Source: Culex pipiens pallens (lineage: Eukaryota > Arthropoda > Insecta > Diptera > Culicidae). Taken from it: a stretch of 64,000 nucleotides of DNA. The DNA is taken from the NCBI RefSeq assembly GCF_016801865.2, contig NC_068938.1:213835611-213899610 (forward strand), read 5' to 3'. Below are positions 43,431 through 56,745 of this stretch, piece after piece (the stretch's first letter is position 1; every line of letters starts with the position of its first letter). Below the pieces are notes generated by a model. That model made no database searches, was not told where the DNA came from, and worked only from the letters and a program-made list of their open reading frames with translations. The position numbers and the translations under genes are program-made.

Positions 43431-44920
43431 GTTTGATAACAAATTGATGTTTTAAATAAAATCATGAAAATTTTGAACTTGTGATCGCGAAATAAAATGA
43501 TTTCTTTGTTCTTTTTAATTTGTCTGAATCAACCTAAAATAATTGAGAAGAAATTAATGACAGATGAATTTAAAAAAAGAACTGAATGAAAAATATTAAT
43601 TATTTTATTTTCAAGAATGAAAAAACGGTTTTGTTAATGATAGAAAGATTACAACAAAAATAAACAAATTTAAAAAAAAATATTTTAGTGTTTGACAGAA
43701 TTCAATCTTACAACATTATTTTTTGAGTTTCATTTTATTATTTTTATTATTTATTGAAATAACTGTTTGTTAACAAAAATATAAATTTACAGATTTTTAA
43801 AATGAGAAAAAAATACTTTTAATTGTTCTTGTTTGAACATCCACACCAACGTTTTAAAAAAATTAAATCGAAAACTCACCAAAACATATCTCAAAAGTAT
43901 TTTTTAAAGACCAGTTGAGATTTAACGAAAGCAACATGAAAATTATAAATGAAAATGGTCATGATCGACAAACTGCAAGAAAAATTCCAGATTTCCTAAA
44001 AAAAATCTTTTTGAAGTATGTTTGAGAACTTATCATTTTTTCATGTGAAAACATGAAAGATTGATAAGAAAGTATCCGAAATTTTTTTATTTTTGCAAAC
44101 ACGTTAAAGACATTCAATTTTATTTGCATCCTCAACCCACTTTCAAGGAAAAACCATTTGAAATTTAAAAAATACAGCATAAAATTTTAAAAAGTCATAT
44201 GAAAATTTCAGTTGACGTTTTGACGGTGTCTGAATCAAAGAAAGTGTCTGAAACTGTTTTTATAGTATTCCTCAGAAAATTTTACCCAACGTACCCAAAA
44301 ATGGGAAAAGTTCATTGACAGGATTCCGGAATATGACCGAAATGAAAAAAGACAAAGCGGGAAAAATCAACCTTTTTCACTAAAACTGCGATAACTTCAA
44401 AATTTCAGCGATGCAGCCTAGGCCAATGCTAATTTTATTTCAAATGTTTGTCTTCCCTTCAAAATATCCTCAGAAATCAAGGGGCAATCCGCACTAAATA
44501 TTGAAATTTTCATTGACATATACCAACAAGTAAAATCGATTACAAACTATTTAAAATCCATAACATCATGTTTTGTACTTTTAATCAAATAGGGTGCTAT
44601 AGGCTATTAACAAATTTTGAATTTCCGGATCACAGATTGGAAAAAGACGTTAAACTTTTGGAAAAAGGTATCATTGATATTGATATTTGAATTATTATTA
44701 AAGCAAAATTGTATTTATGTTTAAAAATTGAATTGATAACTTTTGTTTTAAAATTTTAAAAGCAATTTGATTTTTTTATTCTGCATCTCTGCAAAAAATA
44801 GCTTTTTAGCATTTATTCGTAAAAATATTGTTTCTCCAAAAGTTTCGCTTCTGTTGTTTCAAAAAATTATATTTAAAAAAAGTTTCAAATGTCCCAAAAA
44901 TGCATTAGACTGATCACTGC
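43431..44920. other. AT-rich stretch, no gene recognised
   Basis: Long A/T runs dominate; only short random ORFs. Confidence 0.5.
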
Positions 44921-45220
44921 TTAACACTTGTAGCACCAACGGGGTCAAAACTTACGCGAAGCACCAAGGGGGTCAAAAAAGTTGGAAATGCAACTTCATC
45001 CGGCTGTATCTCGGCGAAAACTCAACCGATTTGGATTATTCTTGTTGCATTCGATCCGGAAGGATGTCAAGAATCACCTACAACAAGGTAGATCCAAAAC
45101 AGATGCGTCTACCCTAAGTTACAATGAAAAAGGCATTTCCAACTTTTTTTTCAAGGGTTGTATGAGCCGGTGAAAATGCATTTCCAACTTTTTTGAGCCC
45201 GTTGGGGCTACAAGTGTTAA
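44921..45220. mobile_element. 300-bp MITE flanked by TTAA (piggyBac-like)
   Basis: TTAACACTTGTAGCACCAAC at left and GTTGGGGCTACAAGTGTTAA at right are inverted copies. The terminal TTAA fits the piggyBac target duplication. A second inverted pair (GTTGGAAATGCA / TGCATTTCCAAC) lies inside. No transposase. Confidence 0.75.
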
Positions 45221-46050
45221 GACATGAAAACTGTAGTGTTACTTCCAAAAGATTACAAAATAATAAAAAAATCCTTTTTTAATATTTTGTATTTTTGAAT
45301 TTGCTTTGAATCCAGGGGAGGTAAATTTAGGTCATATAAAATTTACATGAATTTTTATAGCCCAATTACAACCCCAGAACAAATGTCAACCCCGCTGGCG
45401 GTGCTTCGATAATAGCTATCTGAGATAAGAATAGAATACTATTGATTTTGTTGAGCAAAAATCGTCACTAACATTTCATTTTTTACTATCTTAAGCAAAG
45501 ATGTGGACTACCTTCCAACGGCTGATTAATTCAAAGTTGGGATCAGAGTTTTCTGGTGCTTATATAATCGAGTAAATCTACTAAAGGAAAATACCTACAA
45601 AATAACCTTCAAAATAGCTAATACTAACAAATAGCACTATTTTTCTCATAAAAATGGTTACATACATTCATAGGCTCTGTTTGAAATTTTAGAAGAGATG
45701 TGATCTTATTTTTCAAGACCAAATCAATTAATCAATTCAATTGTTAAAAAATGTCACACATTCAAAAACCTTCCAAAATAACTTTTAAGCCAAACATCCA
45801 CATCGTAGTAGATTCACGGCTCAGCAAACGCGCCCTCTATTACGTATTACGACACAGCATCGCACGTATCCACCTTAAGCTCCTACACCTACCAACAATA
45901 CAGCACAACGAGTACCACGAACGATTGTTGGTTGGAAAACCCTCTCGAAGCGGGAAAACTCACTCTTCGGGCAGCTGGCTCTCTTCGTCGTCGTCTACAA
46001 ACACATGAAGAAGAGACTTCAACCGCCCAAAAACGTTCGTCGCCTGGCAC
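45221..46050. other. Intergenic DNA rising in GC toward a promoter
   Basis: AT-rich to about 45770, then transposon-free and less AT-rich. No exon is recognised before the Inr at 46059. Confidence 0.4.
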
Positions 46051-46058
46051 GTGCCACA

Positions 46059-46093
46059 TCAGTCGAGCCTCGGATCTCCTTGCGAACGGTTGT
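46059..46093 (+). promoter_or_regulatory. Inr + DPE core promoter, plus strand
   Basis: ACATCAGTCG places A+1 at 46061, and GGTTGT at 46088-46093 lies exactly at +28 to +33, a full match to DPE RGWYVT. It lies in a GC-richer island (45780-46900). The gene it drives is to the right; the LRR gene at 61.7 kb is the nearest candidate on this strand. Confidence 0.6.
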
Positions 46094-46608
46094 TGGGCGG
46101 TTTTCCTCCGTACATCGCGTGCGGCTTTTCTCGTGAAAGAAAAACTCTGCCTATTGCACATATAGCCAGCCAAGCGGCGAGGACTGCCTGTTTTTTTTTT
46201 GTAGAGTGAAGAGTGACGGTTACGAAAAGAAAAAAAAAGTTGGATAAAATTTATTCGCGACCGCGTCGTCATTTTTCGCAACAAATTGCTGACGAAATTT
46301 GGCTCAGTGTATTGGTGAAAAATCGGTTGGTTGGTGGAAACTCGCCACCGAAAAATAAGAAGGCTCAACCATGTGAGAGGTGGTCGAAGACGAAAGTGAA
46401 GGCGCAGCAGTGACCGAACCCCGAAAGAGAGTGAAAACTGATGGAAAAATCCGTGAGCCGTGTCCGTTTTTCCATGGCGGCGAAGATTTGATCATTGGAG
46501 ATTCGCCGAAAAAAAAACCGAGAAGATTTTGGCAGATTTACGACCGTTTAGTGATAGTGACCATTTCGAAGAAGATTAACTCCTGAACGAACCAACTAGA
46601 CCTGCAAG
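46061..46608 (+). other. Candidate 5'UTR exon with splice donor
   Basis: From the Inr A+1 the sequence is rich in short upstream ATGs and stops, as usual for an insect leader, and ends CTGCAAG|GTGAAT at 46608/46609, a good donor. A matching acceptor (TTGTTTCCAG) precedes the LRR gene's start exon at 61695, about 15 kb downstream. The link between the two is inference and no RNA evidence is available. Confidence 0.4.
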
Positions 46609-48105
46609 GTGAATCTGATAGGCGAATTAAAAACAGCTTCAGCGATCGAATCAACGAACCCACCAGCAAGTGAGGGAAGTTCGACGAACGCCGTACAAAA
46701 GGTAGCTCGCAGCTGTGGCGAAATGAAGCAATCGAGGGGCTATTAATCGATGAATTTAGGATGGGCGGATAAAATTTGGAAAAGCGAAAAATAAAAACAA
46801 GTGAAAGTGACACCCATGTGCAATTTATTCGGATGCCGGCAGCATCAAAAAGTGATTGATGATGATTGGATTGGGGTGGTTGAAGTTGGGTTGGGTGGAA
46901 ATTGAAGATTAAGAGGGCGAGTTACGCAAAGCTGTTATTGAGTGGGTTTGACGGATCAAAACAATGAGAGTTTGACAAAAAAAAAAACGCTGAGCAGACC
47001 AGTTATGGTACTGACTCTGAATAATTGTTAAATGTCTTAGAAAATTATATATAGTAAAGTTATCACAGTATAAAAATGTTTTGCAATAACCCATTAACAA
47101 TACAAATCAGATAGAATAAAAAAAACGACAGAATTGATTAATTTTAAATATCAAATAACATTAATCAACATTGCAAATCCGAAAAAAAAAACATATTTTT
47201 CAAGGACAAATTTTGAAACCCAAATACACAATGCAAATCCTAAAAAAAATCAATTTTTGATCGCCGATTATTTTTGCTTTCTTTGTTTAGATTGATATTT
47301 TTCGGCGAATAAGAACACAATTTTTAAACGTTTTTTTCTTACGTTTTGGCCTACTTTTCTCCTTTCGGCCATCATCAGAATCTATTTAGAACAAAATTAC
47401 AAAATATTACAAAGTTATTCACAATTGTAATGTTTGTAACTTTGTAATATTTTTGTAACTTTGTAATATTTTAGTAACTTTATTAAACTTAACTTTATTA
47501 AAATTTGTTCCAGCCTAAACAACAACATACAGAAAGGGCATGTGAATATTCAACAATCGTACCTTAAAAAGAGATTTTCGGATCGAATTGTCACCAAAAA
47601 AAATCGGCAAGTTATAATTCTAAATTAAATTTTCAAAAGGTCCTATATGCATAGGAAACCCATGACTCATAGGTTTTTTTGAAAAATTACTCTAGAATTA
47701 ATTCTTTTGATCGAAAAAAGTTACACACAAAAAATTCAATTTATTTATGAGTAGAAGTTAATTTCCCAAAAAAGTAATTATTTGAAAAATCCAAAAAAAA
47801 TTACAATACTTTCAATAGTTCTCACAGATTTTAAATTTAAGAAGCTTTATTTCAGTTCCTAATCAACTAAGTTAAAAAAAACTATAAGAAATTTTTTGAA
47901 CATCTATCAAAAAAAAAATTAAAAATTAAATCACAGGCAAATATTTGAATGAAAAAGGTGTTCCAAAGTGCTTTTTAACACCCAACGCAGTTTTTTGCAA
48001 TCATGAGTTTACGAATTTTACAAAGCTCGATTAAACATATCGAGCTCAAACATGCTAAATATAATTAACAACGCAGAGCAATTCTCTACGAAATCGGTCT
48101 TTTTT
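46609..48105. other. Probable intron or intergenic DNA, no gene recognised
   Basis: AT-rich, with a short tandem GTAACTTTGTAATATTTT repeat at about 47446-47485 and the palindromic repeat at 47618-47705. Confidence 0.45.
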
Positions 48106-48109
48106 CTTC

Positions 48110-51100
48110 AATTTTAATTTTTGTATTTTTTAATCCGACTGAAACTTTTTTGGTGCCTTCGGTATGCCCAAAGAAGCCATTTTGCATCATTAGTTTGTCC
48201 ATATAATTTTCCATACAAATTTGGCAGATGTCCATACAAAAATGATGTATGAAAATTCAAAAATCTGTATCTTTTGAAGGAATTTTTTGATCGATTTGGT
48301 GTCTTCGGCAAAGTTGTAGGTATGGATATGGACTACACTGGAAAAAAATAATACACGGTAAAAAAAATTTGGTGATTTTTTAATTTAACTTTTTATCACT
48401 AAAACTTGATTTACAAAAAAACACTATTTTTTTTTTTGACATGTTTTAGAGGACATAAAATGCCAACTTTTCAGAAATTTCCAGGTTGTGCAAATAATCA
48501 TTGACCGAGTTATGAATTTTTTAATCAATACTGATTTTTTCAAAAAAACGAAATTTTGGTCGTAAAAATTTTTCAACTTCATTTTTCGATGTAAAATCAA
48601 ATTTGCAATCAAAAAGTACTTTAGTGAAATTTTGATAAAGTGCACCGTTTTCAAGTTATAGCCATATTTAAGTGACTTTTTTGAAAATAGTCGCAGTTTT
48701 TCATTTTTTTAAATTAGTGCACATGTTTGCCCAGTTTTGAAAAAAATATTTTTGAAAAGCTGAGAAAATTCTCTATATTTTGCTTTTTCGGACTTTGTTG
48801 ATACGACCCTTAGTTGCTGAGATATTGCAATGCAAAGGTTTAAAAACAGGAAAATTGATGTTTTCTAAGTCTCACCCAAAACACCCACCATTTTCTATCG
48901 TCAATATCTCAGCAACTAATGGTCCGATTTTCAATGTTAATATATGAAACATTTGTGAAATTTTCCGATCTTTTCGAAAAAAATATTTTCAAAATTTTCA
49001 AATCAAGACTAACATTTCAAAAAGACCAAACATTCAATATTACGCCCTTTTGATATGTTAGTCTTGATTTAAAATTTTTGAAAATATTTTTTTCGAAAAG
49101 ATCGGAAAATTTCACGAATGTTTCATATTTTATCATTGTAAATCGGACCATTAGTTGCTGAGATATCGACATTAGAAAATGGTGGGTTGTTTGGGTGAGA
49201 CTTAGAAAACATCAATTTTCCTGTTTTTAAACCTTTGCATGGCAATTTCTCAGCAACTAAGGGTCGTATCAACAAAGTCCGAAAAAGCAAAATATAGAGA
49301 ATTTTCTCAGCTTTTCAAAAATATTTTTTTCAAAACTGGGCAAACATGTGCACTAATTTAAAAAAATGAAAAACTGCGACTATTTTCAAAAAAGTCACTT
49401 AAATATGGCTATAACTTGAAAACGGTGCACTTTATCAAAATTCCACTAAAGTACTTTTTGATTGCAAATTTGATTTTACATCGAAAAATGAAGTTGAAAA
49501 TTTTTTACGACCAATATTTCGATTTTTTGAAAAAATCAGTAGGGTAGGGTAGTTATTAAGGCTTGAGGTCAGGCCGGCGGGGCGGTTTTTTCGCTTTTTT
49601 GTTTACGTTATTGTCGCTCTCAGCGCGAGCGGCGAATGCGACGAAAACTCTCCCGTTGCTGTGCCGTGCTGCCAGTATGTGTGTTCTGCACTATAGTCAA
49701 GATACGATTTCAAAAAAGGTGTTTATTTTTGATATCAAGAAGCAAATTACACTAATTTGGGGTCGCTGAACTCGAATATGACTTCAAAAACAGACACGGG
49801 GAACAATGATAAAATGGCTCTAACAAGTCGTAGTTTCAACCAATCAGGCTCATATTTTGGGGAAAGGTGTGTCTACTTGATACATGTTTGCCATAATAGT
49901 GGCTTTGGTTATGGACGCTTCCTTGCAAAGTTATTCATAAATGTTTGATTCTGGGGTGTAAAAGTAAATTATGGACAAAAATTACATATTCGCTCATAGG
50001 CTGCCATTAACACAAAAACTATTTTTTCTTCAGATTTCTTTCGACTATTCATAGGGAATGAGTTGGGCTACAATGTCCTTTCATCAGTTTTGACCAAAAT
50101 TAAGAATATACCCAGAATCCAGGGCTGTCTCATTGTTCCCCACTCTTTTCAGCCCATGGGTAACAATGAGACACTTTGATTTTTCTTCATTAAACTTTTC
50201 AAAATCTTTGGAAATCTTTCAAAACATGAATTTAAAGTGATTTTTGGCATATTTATTGAGTTTAAACTTCATTTCATTAAAAAATATAAAGTTATTTTGT
50301 ATGAATATATGGATTTTACAAAATTTAGATACTTTTTAGTATAACTTTTGTTAATTAAAGTTTCAAGTTGGCAAAATTGCTTTAAAATGTTCAAGCCAAG
50401 TCACCTGCAATGATACAACACAAAAACATGATGTTTAGCTCGAAAAGTTTTGATTTTTATAGAGTGTCTCATTGTTCCCCACCTGTCTCATTGTTCCTGC
50501 CAAGTGCGTCTACAATGAGACAGTTGAATAACTCTGGCTGTAGGTCGGATCGATCTCATATTTTGGTCAATGTTAGAACACATTAAAATAAAGAAAATGC
50601 AACAAAAAGCTCATTAAAACATGCGGATGAAAAAATGAGAAAAATCTTTGAAAGTTGAAAACCAAAAGTGTCTCATTGATGACTACGCTACCCTATTGAT
50701 TAAAAAATTCATAACTCGGTCAATGATTTTTTGCAAAACCTGGAAATTTCTGAAAAGTTGGCATTTTATGTCCTCTAAAACATATAAAAAAATAAATAAA
50801 AATAGTGTTTTTTTGTAAATCAAGTTTTAGTGATAAAAAGTTAAATAAAAAAATCACCAAATTTTTTTTACCATGTATTGTTTTTTCCCAGTGTAGTCCG
50901 TATCCATACCTACAACTTTGCCGAAGACACCAAATCGATCAAAAAATTCCTTCAAAAGATACAGATTTTTGAATTTTCATGCACGGCACCACATCATTTT
51001 CTATGTATATGCAGCGCTGCGGAGAGATGACTACTAGATACCAAAAAATAGAGCTTACCTGGACCATGGAAAAATTAACTATAGCACGGCGACAAACTCA

Positions 51101-51160
51101 TGATGCAGGTGGGAAATGGCTTCTTTAGAGGCAAAATACCGAATGCCACCAAAAAAATTT
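48110..51160. mobile_element. Giant palindromic (foldback) element, about 0.9-kb arms, split by a younger insertion
   Basis: The left arm (about 48110-49010) is the near-perfect reverse complement of 49065-49551 continued at 50694-51160. The turn lies near 49020-49060. Matching landmarks include GGTGTCTTCGGCAAAGTTGT, TCAGCAACTA and TTTTCGAAAAGATCGG in both orientations. The extreme right end is blurred by poor sequence (from about 50980). A 1.14-kb element is inserted in the right arm at TA. A related palindrome is at 57890-59150. No coding capacity was recognised. Confidence 0.85.
49552..50693. mobile_element. 1142-bp TA-flanked insertion in the palindrome's right arm
   Basis: Comparison with the left arm shows the unoccupied site AATCAGTATTGATT. 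Here it is split into AATCAGTA...TATTGATT, proving an insertion with TA duplication (49550-49551 and 50694-50695). Ends GGGTAGGGTAGT and ACTACGCTACCC are imperfect inverted repeats. The interior repeats TGTCTCATTGTTCC in both orientations. TA target and short ends suggest a mariner-type non-autonomous element. Confidence 0.88.
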
Positions 51161-51890
51161 TCACAGTGTACTTAAACCCCCCAAACACCCCCCCCCACTA
51201 CATCCCGTCCCACCAATCTCCCATACCAACCTCCTCCCCCAACCAAACCCAAAATAAAAACCCACTCGACTACCTCAGCATAACGCCACACAACAACCCA
51301 TACACCCAAAACCCCCACAAAATAACCCCCCCCAAATCATCCCTGCCAATATCAAAAAATCTCCGGCCCAACCCTTCTTTTAATTTTTCATCCCACCCCC
51401 CAAATTCCCCACAAACCCCTTCCCACCCTACTATCATAAAAAAAAAAAAAACTACTACCCACAAAAAACCCCTCATCCCACCCCCAAATCCTCCTCACCC
51501 CCATACCCCTTACCACCCCAAAAAAACCCCCCCCACCCCCACAATCCTCTCGCCCTCCAACAATACACCAACCCCACAACACGTTCTCCCCCCACTCCCC
51601 CCCACTCCCTTACTCCCTAAAACTGCCCCAATCCCAATCCCCACAAAACCCAAAAACCCCCTCATCAATGCAAATCCCTACCCCCCAAATCCCACTCCAC
51701 CAAATTCCCCCGTTCAAACCAACCAAAAAAAAAAAAAAAACTCCCCCCCCCCACCCCACCCTCAACAACCCCTCCTAAAATTACTTAACCTACGCAACCC
51801 TCAAACCAAACTTCTCCATCCTCTACTTACTCCCCATCCTTCCCCCTAATACCCCCACTTACTATGTCCCTCTCCTATACCATATAAGAC
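50980..51890. other. Likely low-quality base calls, not genuine sequence
   Basis: From about 50980 the palindrome arm becomes progressively misspelled (for example TGATGCAGGTGGGAAATGGC where other copies read TGATGCAAAATGGC). At 51175-51850 it turns into C and A runs with almost no G, then normal composition returns by about 51900. This matches degraded read-end calls in an assembly. The 249-codon Pro-rich ORF at 51100-51849 is a by-product of this composition and should not be annotated. Confidence 0.8.
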
Positions 51891-51899
51891 GTCCTAATC

Positions 51900-53210
51900 A
51901 TCTGTTCGCCTCGTCGCCAAATACCCAACTAAGTGGTATTGCTAAGCCGGAAAGCTCCTGAAGCGTGAAAAATAATACGAGCTCCTAAAATGAGACTAGT
52001 GCCGGCAGAAGTCGTAGCAGCAAGCACAATAACAACAGTGTTCGTCTGGCCCCATCAAAGCAATCCGCGAGAAGATTTCTTGCGATAAAGGTTTTTGCCG
52101 GGTCTGCAGAGCTTTACATAATCCCTCACACGACTACTTGGATCTTTAAAACGGCGAACCCTTGCACCCGAAACGTGTTTGTGTTTGAGTCACGTGGAGC
52201 GTAGGACCACGCACCTTAAGCGTTTTGTGGTCATAATTTTGCAACCTCATCACAGTTCGTCTGGCGCACTAATAAAATTATAAATAATGCACAAAAGGTC
52301 TGCAGTCAAACGTATAGTCAGACAGGGTGGAAGTGACCGCACCGCGAGGAAGTATTGCGACAAGTTTAACCAACCAACCAAACAACATGGTTGGTTATGA
52401 TTTTCATAGATCCATAACTGCAACCGACGGCGGGTAGCATGCGTTCGGTTTATTCGTTTTGGATATGAACTAGGAAATGATGAAATCTCGGCTCAAGGCT
52501 CGAACGTCACTGCACTGAGAGGGGGGCGGTGTGGTTTCGACGACCATTGTTTGCGGAGGAAACTCGAAATCGCGTTTTGATGGTTTCGAACACGAAAGTG
52601 AATAAGGAACTCGTGGCTGGGCGGATGATTTCATAAAAAATTAAATTAATTTTTATGAAGGAAATTGCACCATCAAAAATGTTCTGATGCTTCTGTTTGT
52701 TGAGGAGATTCAAAAAAAGATCATAATTAAAAATAAATCATAGAATGCAACCTACACTGCATTGTGTTAAATTTGTATCTGCCATCTCTTAAAATTGCAT
52801 CCGTTTTGATAAATTCTGTAATTAAAGTAATAAGGAAGGGTCAACTTTCAATACACAAATCTCATTTTACAACCCATTGTTCAGTGGAATCAGAAATATG
52901 GTTTTGGGATGATTAAAATATTATTTATTTTGAGAAGTATTTGAAAAGTTATTGGAAATTTGATTAGAAAGTCAATTCACGTTCATTTTTGTCAGTATCT
53001 TTTCTAAACATGAAAAAAAATAGTTGTAGTACTAAAATTGCTAAATTAAAAAAATCGACTTTTTTGGTGATATTCAGGCTTGATAAGGCTTCATAAATTT
53101 ATAAAATTAAAATAATTTTAAATGAGTTATAAAAAATAGTCATCCAGACACTTCAATTATTATTTATCAAGTTATCATACTAAGTCTGTTCTTAGAAAAT
53201 TTGAATTTTG
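51900..53210. other. No gene recognised
   Basis: 51950-52560 is GC-richer and transposon-free without exon support. 52560-53210 is AT-rich. Confidence 0.4.
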
Positions 53211-53214
53211 TATG

Positions 53215-53699
53215 AGGCCGTTGCAAATATTTTTTGAAGTTTATGTCCCTCGGCTCTGACCAAAGTCGAGGGGGGGGGCAAAAAAATAAAAAAAATATAA
53301 AAATTGAAATTACAAGCCTAGGTTTCAACATTTGGATGAAAAAAGTGTTTTAAAATGCATTTTACAGGCGTACAGTTGCTTTCCAATCATTAGTTTTAAA
53401 AATATCGAGGTATTGACGGAATTTTTTTTTTCGCAAAAAAAAAACTTTTCGTGGGACTGTACATTGGTATTTCATGAAAATTTAAAATGTTTTCAAAGGA
53501 GTTCAAACATGCTAAATATGATTATAAACGCGGGAAAATGCATTTTAACTGGTTTTCAGTTGATTAAACTTAAATTTTCATTAAAATTTTGAAGTTTTTC
53601 GAAAAAATATTTTTTTTGCCCCCTGATTATTCAGGCCAACTTTGAAGGGGGGAGTGGGGAGGGGGCGACATAAACTTTGAAAAATATTTGCAACGGCCT
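53215..53699. mobile_element. 485-bp MITE with AGGCCGTTGCAAATATTTTT ends
   Basis: The left end AGGCCGTTGCAAATATTTTT and right end AAAAATATTTGCAACGGCCT are perfect inverted copies for 20 bases and stay complementary inward through AAGTTTATGTC. G-rich runs lie just inside both ends. Relics of the same end are at about 18806 and 29960. Confidence 0.85.
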
Positions 53700-54796
53700 A
53701 ATGTGGTCTAAATAAATGGTTTGTTTTGTAGCTTCAACTATTTTCTCATTCAGTTATTTTTGATATGCATAAAATAAAATAAAAAAGGCATCAAAATAAA
53801 AGATTCAAAAATATAAAAGTTTTATTTAAAATAATTTTTATTGTAATTATTAATGTAATAATAATTATTAATTAAATTACATGAGTGTCCTTGGAAACCA
53901 GGTTAAAACAAATAGATGAGATTTTTTTAAAATTCATATTTCGAGAATGAAATTTAATGGAGCAATGCACTTTTGAAAACACAAACATATTCTCTGCACA
54001 TGTCTATTTTCGGCATAATAACAATTTAACCTTCTACTGCCCAAATTTTTTCAATTTTTTTTCCCGTGTTTAGTAGGTCATTTTGACCAACTTTTGTTCT
54101 ACGAAAAACTTGACTTCTCTCGTTTTATTTTTTCATGTTTTATTTTAAGTATTTAAATTTGCACTTATCTTCTTTAGTTTTTGTTTGTTTCTGAGAGTAT
54201 TAGACTTATTCTACCACCTCCTATCATTACATTTTGCCTTTCTTTTTTCTTCATGTTTTTACAGTCACTTTTTCAATTTTTGCTTGTTTTTCACATTTTC
54301 TGCTATAGAATGGCACCATTATCATTTGAGTCGTAAAGAAAAAATGCGTAGAGGCAAATTCTTGGAAACTACAAAAATGAACGCAACCTTCTTTTCTCTT
54401 AAAATATAGGAAAGGTTAGTAAAAAAATGATATTTTTTAAACATAAACATAAACACAAAGTCACATAAAACATGTCAAACTTCAAACCCTAAAATTTCAA
54501 ATATTTTAAAAGTTTCTATTTCCAATGCTCTTAAAAGATTAAAATTTGGTTTTTAGATCGAAGCTCGTCTAGAGGCGGGCTTGAGCTGCAGAGGGTTAAC
54601 AGGGGTGCCCAACCTTTTGGCCCTGTCTAACTATCCTAAAATTCTGATCCGATGAATTTAAAAATAAAATTGAATATACTGAATTTCAAAACAGCAATGT
54701 CAAAAAATAACAAAAGCCATACAATGTTTTACAATGAACTACGAAATAGTCTCACAAAAAATTAAAAAAAAAATTCTCTAATGAAAAGTTGAAAAT
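53700..54796. other. No gene recognised; hAT-like terminus near 54602
   Basis: AT-rich. AGGGGTGCCCAACCTTTTGG at 54601 resembles hAT ends, but no partner end was found. Confidence 0.4.
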
Positions 54797-54802
54797 TTAT
54801 AA

Positions 54803-55547
54803 GGGTCATTCTCTACCAACTCACACGAAGAGGTAACTTTTGTCCCTGATCACGAATCTTAGGTCCGTTTTTTGATATCTCGTGACGGAGGGGCGGTAAA
54901 AAAGAGGTGTTTTTCAATAATTTGCAGCCTGAAACGGTGATGAGATAGAAATTTGGTGTCAAAAGGACTTTTATGTAAAATTAGACGCCCGATTTGATGG
55001 CGTACTCAAAATTCCGAAAAAAACGTATTTTTCATCGAAAAAAACACTAAAAAAGTTTCAAAAACTCTACCATTTTCCGTTACTTGACTGTAAACAAATT
55101 TGGAACATTTCATTTTAAGGGAAATTTAATGTACTTTTCGAATCTACATTGACCCAGAAGGGTAATTTTTTCATTTAGAACAAAATTTTTAATTTTAAAA
55201 TTTCGTGTTTTTTCTAACTTTGCAGGGTTATTTTTTAGAGTGTAATAATGTTCTACAAAGTTGTAGAGCAGACAATTACAAAAAAATTGATATATAAACA
55301 TAAGGGGTTTGCTTATAAACATCACGAGTTATCGCGATTTTACGAAAAAAAAAAAGTTTTGAAAAAGTTAGTCGTCGTCGATCATGGCCGTTCATCGTCA
55401 CCCGCCACAGAAACGGACGACGAAACAAAGAGAAACGCAAAAAGTAACTTTTTCAAAACTTTTTTGGTTTGGTTACCCCTTACGACAAAGTTTCACGCAA
55501 ATCGAGGAGGGGTCGGGGCAACTGCTGTGTGAGTTGGTGGACTCATA
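54803..55547. mobile_element. 745-bp repeat with ACCAACTCACAC inverted ends
   Basis: The left GTCATTCTCTACCAACTCAC and right GTGTGAGTTGGTGGACTCAT are inverted around ACCAACTCACAC. Sequence shared with 56746-57130 (GTAACTTTTGTCCCTGATCA) and with the Tdh intron repeat at 25734 shows a dispersed family. Confidence 0.7.
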
Positions 55548-56740
55548 AGTATTTTTTACAAAACATTAAATATCAACACTCTATTTGTTTTTTTTTTTTT
55601 TTTTTTTTTCGACAAATTCAATGCAAACTCAAATTCACCATCAATTAACATCACGTCGATTTACATTTACGCAAAACCTAAAAAACAAACTTAAAACTGG
55701 GTGCCTTACTTCTTCCAGTCTGGGGAATCAAATGATCCCCCCTTTAACGCGTGTGGCAGCATATTTACCTACAAAAAGAGCAACGAAAAAACTGTCACAC
55801 AAGGCGTATCTAATAGTGATAACCGTAAAATCCGTGAAGAAAAAAGAAGACAAAAAACACATTGCATGGCTCTTTAATTTCGCTAGATTTGCTCAACGTT
55901 ACAAATCTCAACGCTGATGGGAGATTTGTTGAGGTTTGGCGAAATAGTTTTTTGCTGTTACTCTGAAGGAGAGCGTCTCTCGTCCACTTCTGATAAGTGA
56001 ACTGCGTGCTGAATTGCAAATGTGCGTTGCACGCATTAGTTGATAAAGCGCCGAATCAGAGCGGAACCAATAGAGTCATTCAATTTGGATGGGACAATTT
56101 AACAGTTTAACATCCAGTTATGGCTATTGACACTAATTGTTGGCGATTCTCGTAAATTGAATTATGTTTCACTCATCACGTTGAATCACATCATTCATTG
56201 ATACAAAAAAACACAAGATATTCAGTGAAAGTTTCCTCACTTGCGCTTTCATTCAATTGTGTGGTAGCTTCTTTTCAATAGTTCTCCGTTTCGAACGAAA
56301 CTATCGTAACGGACGTTGCACCCGAGACCTGATTCTATCATTCAAGACAGTCAGTGCTGCTGCTCCTACACTTTGCGTGAAGTTTGCCTCTCGGAGTAAA
56401 ATAATAAAAACATCCAAAGCTTCGCGCGCATTAACACGCTCGGGTGCTTATCCCTATTTTCTTTTAGGTTTCCCTGCCTCTTGCACAACAAAAAACTGTG
56501 ACATGCTAGGAGCCCAAAAACAATCTTTAGTGAATTTGACACGCGGGAGTAAAAGTAACCTTTTTTGTCGACTTTCATTTTAAAATGCGGATTATGAAAA
56601 TGAAACTGGCAACATAATTATTAGGAAAACTGATGTTTTATCGGAAAATTTAAATACAAATTTTCAAGATCTCCAAAACTATACGGAACGATACGAAATT
56701 TTCATTTCATTTATTGTTTTTTGTTTAAATTGTATTTTTA
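55548..56740. other. No gene recognised
   Basis: It contains a T23 tract at about 55588-55610 and a moderately GC-rich patch (55900-56570) without exon signals. Confidence 0.4.
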
Positions 56741-56745
56741 AGCTA

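Noticed and set aside
51100..51849. 249-codon Pro/Asn-rich plus-strand ORF
   Set aside because: Product of the G-free C/A block that looks like bad base calls; no domain, no splice support.
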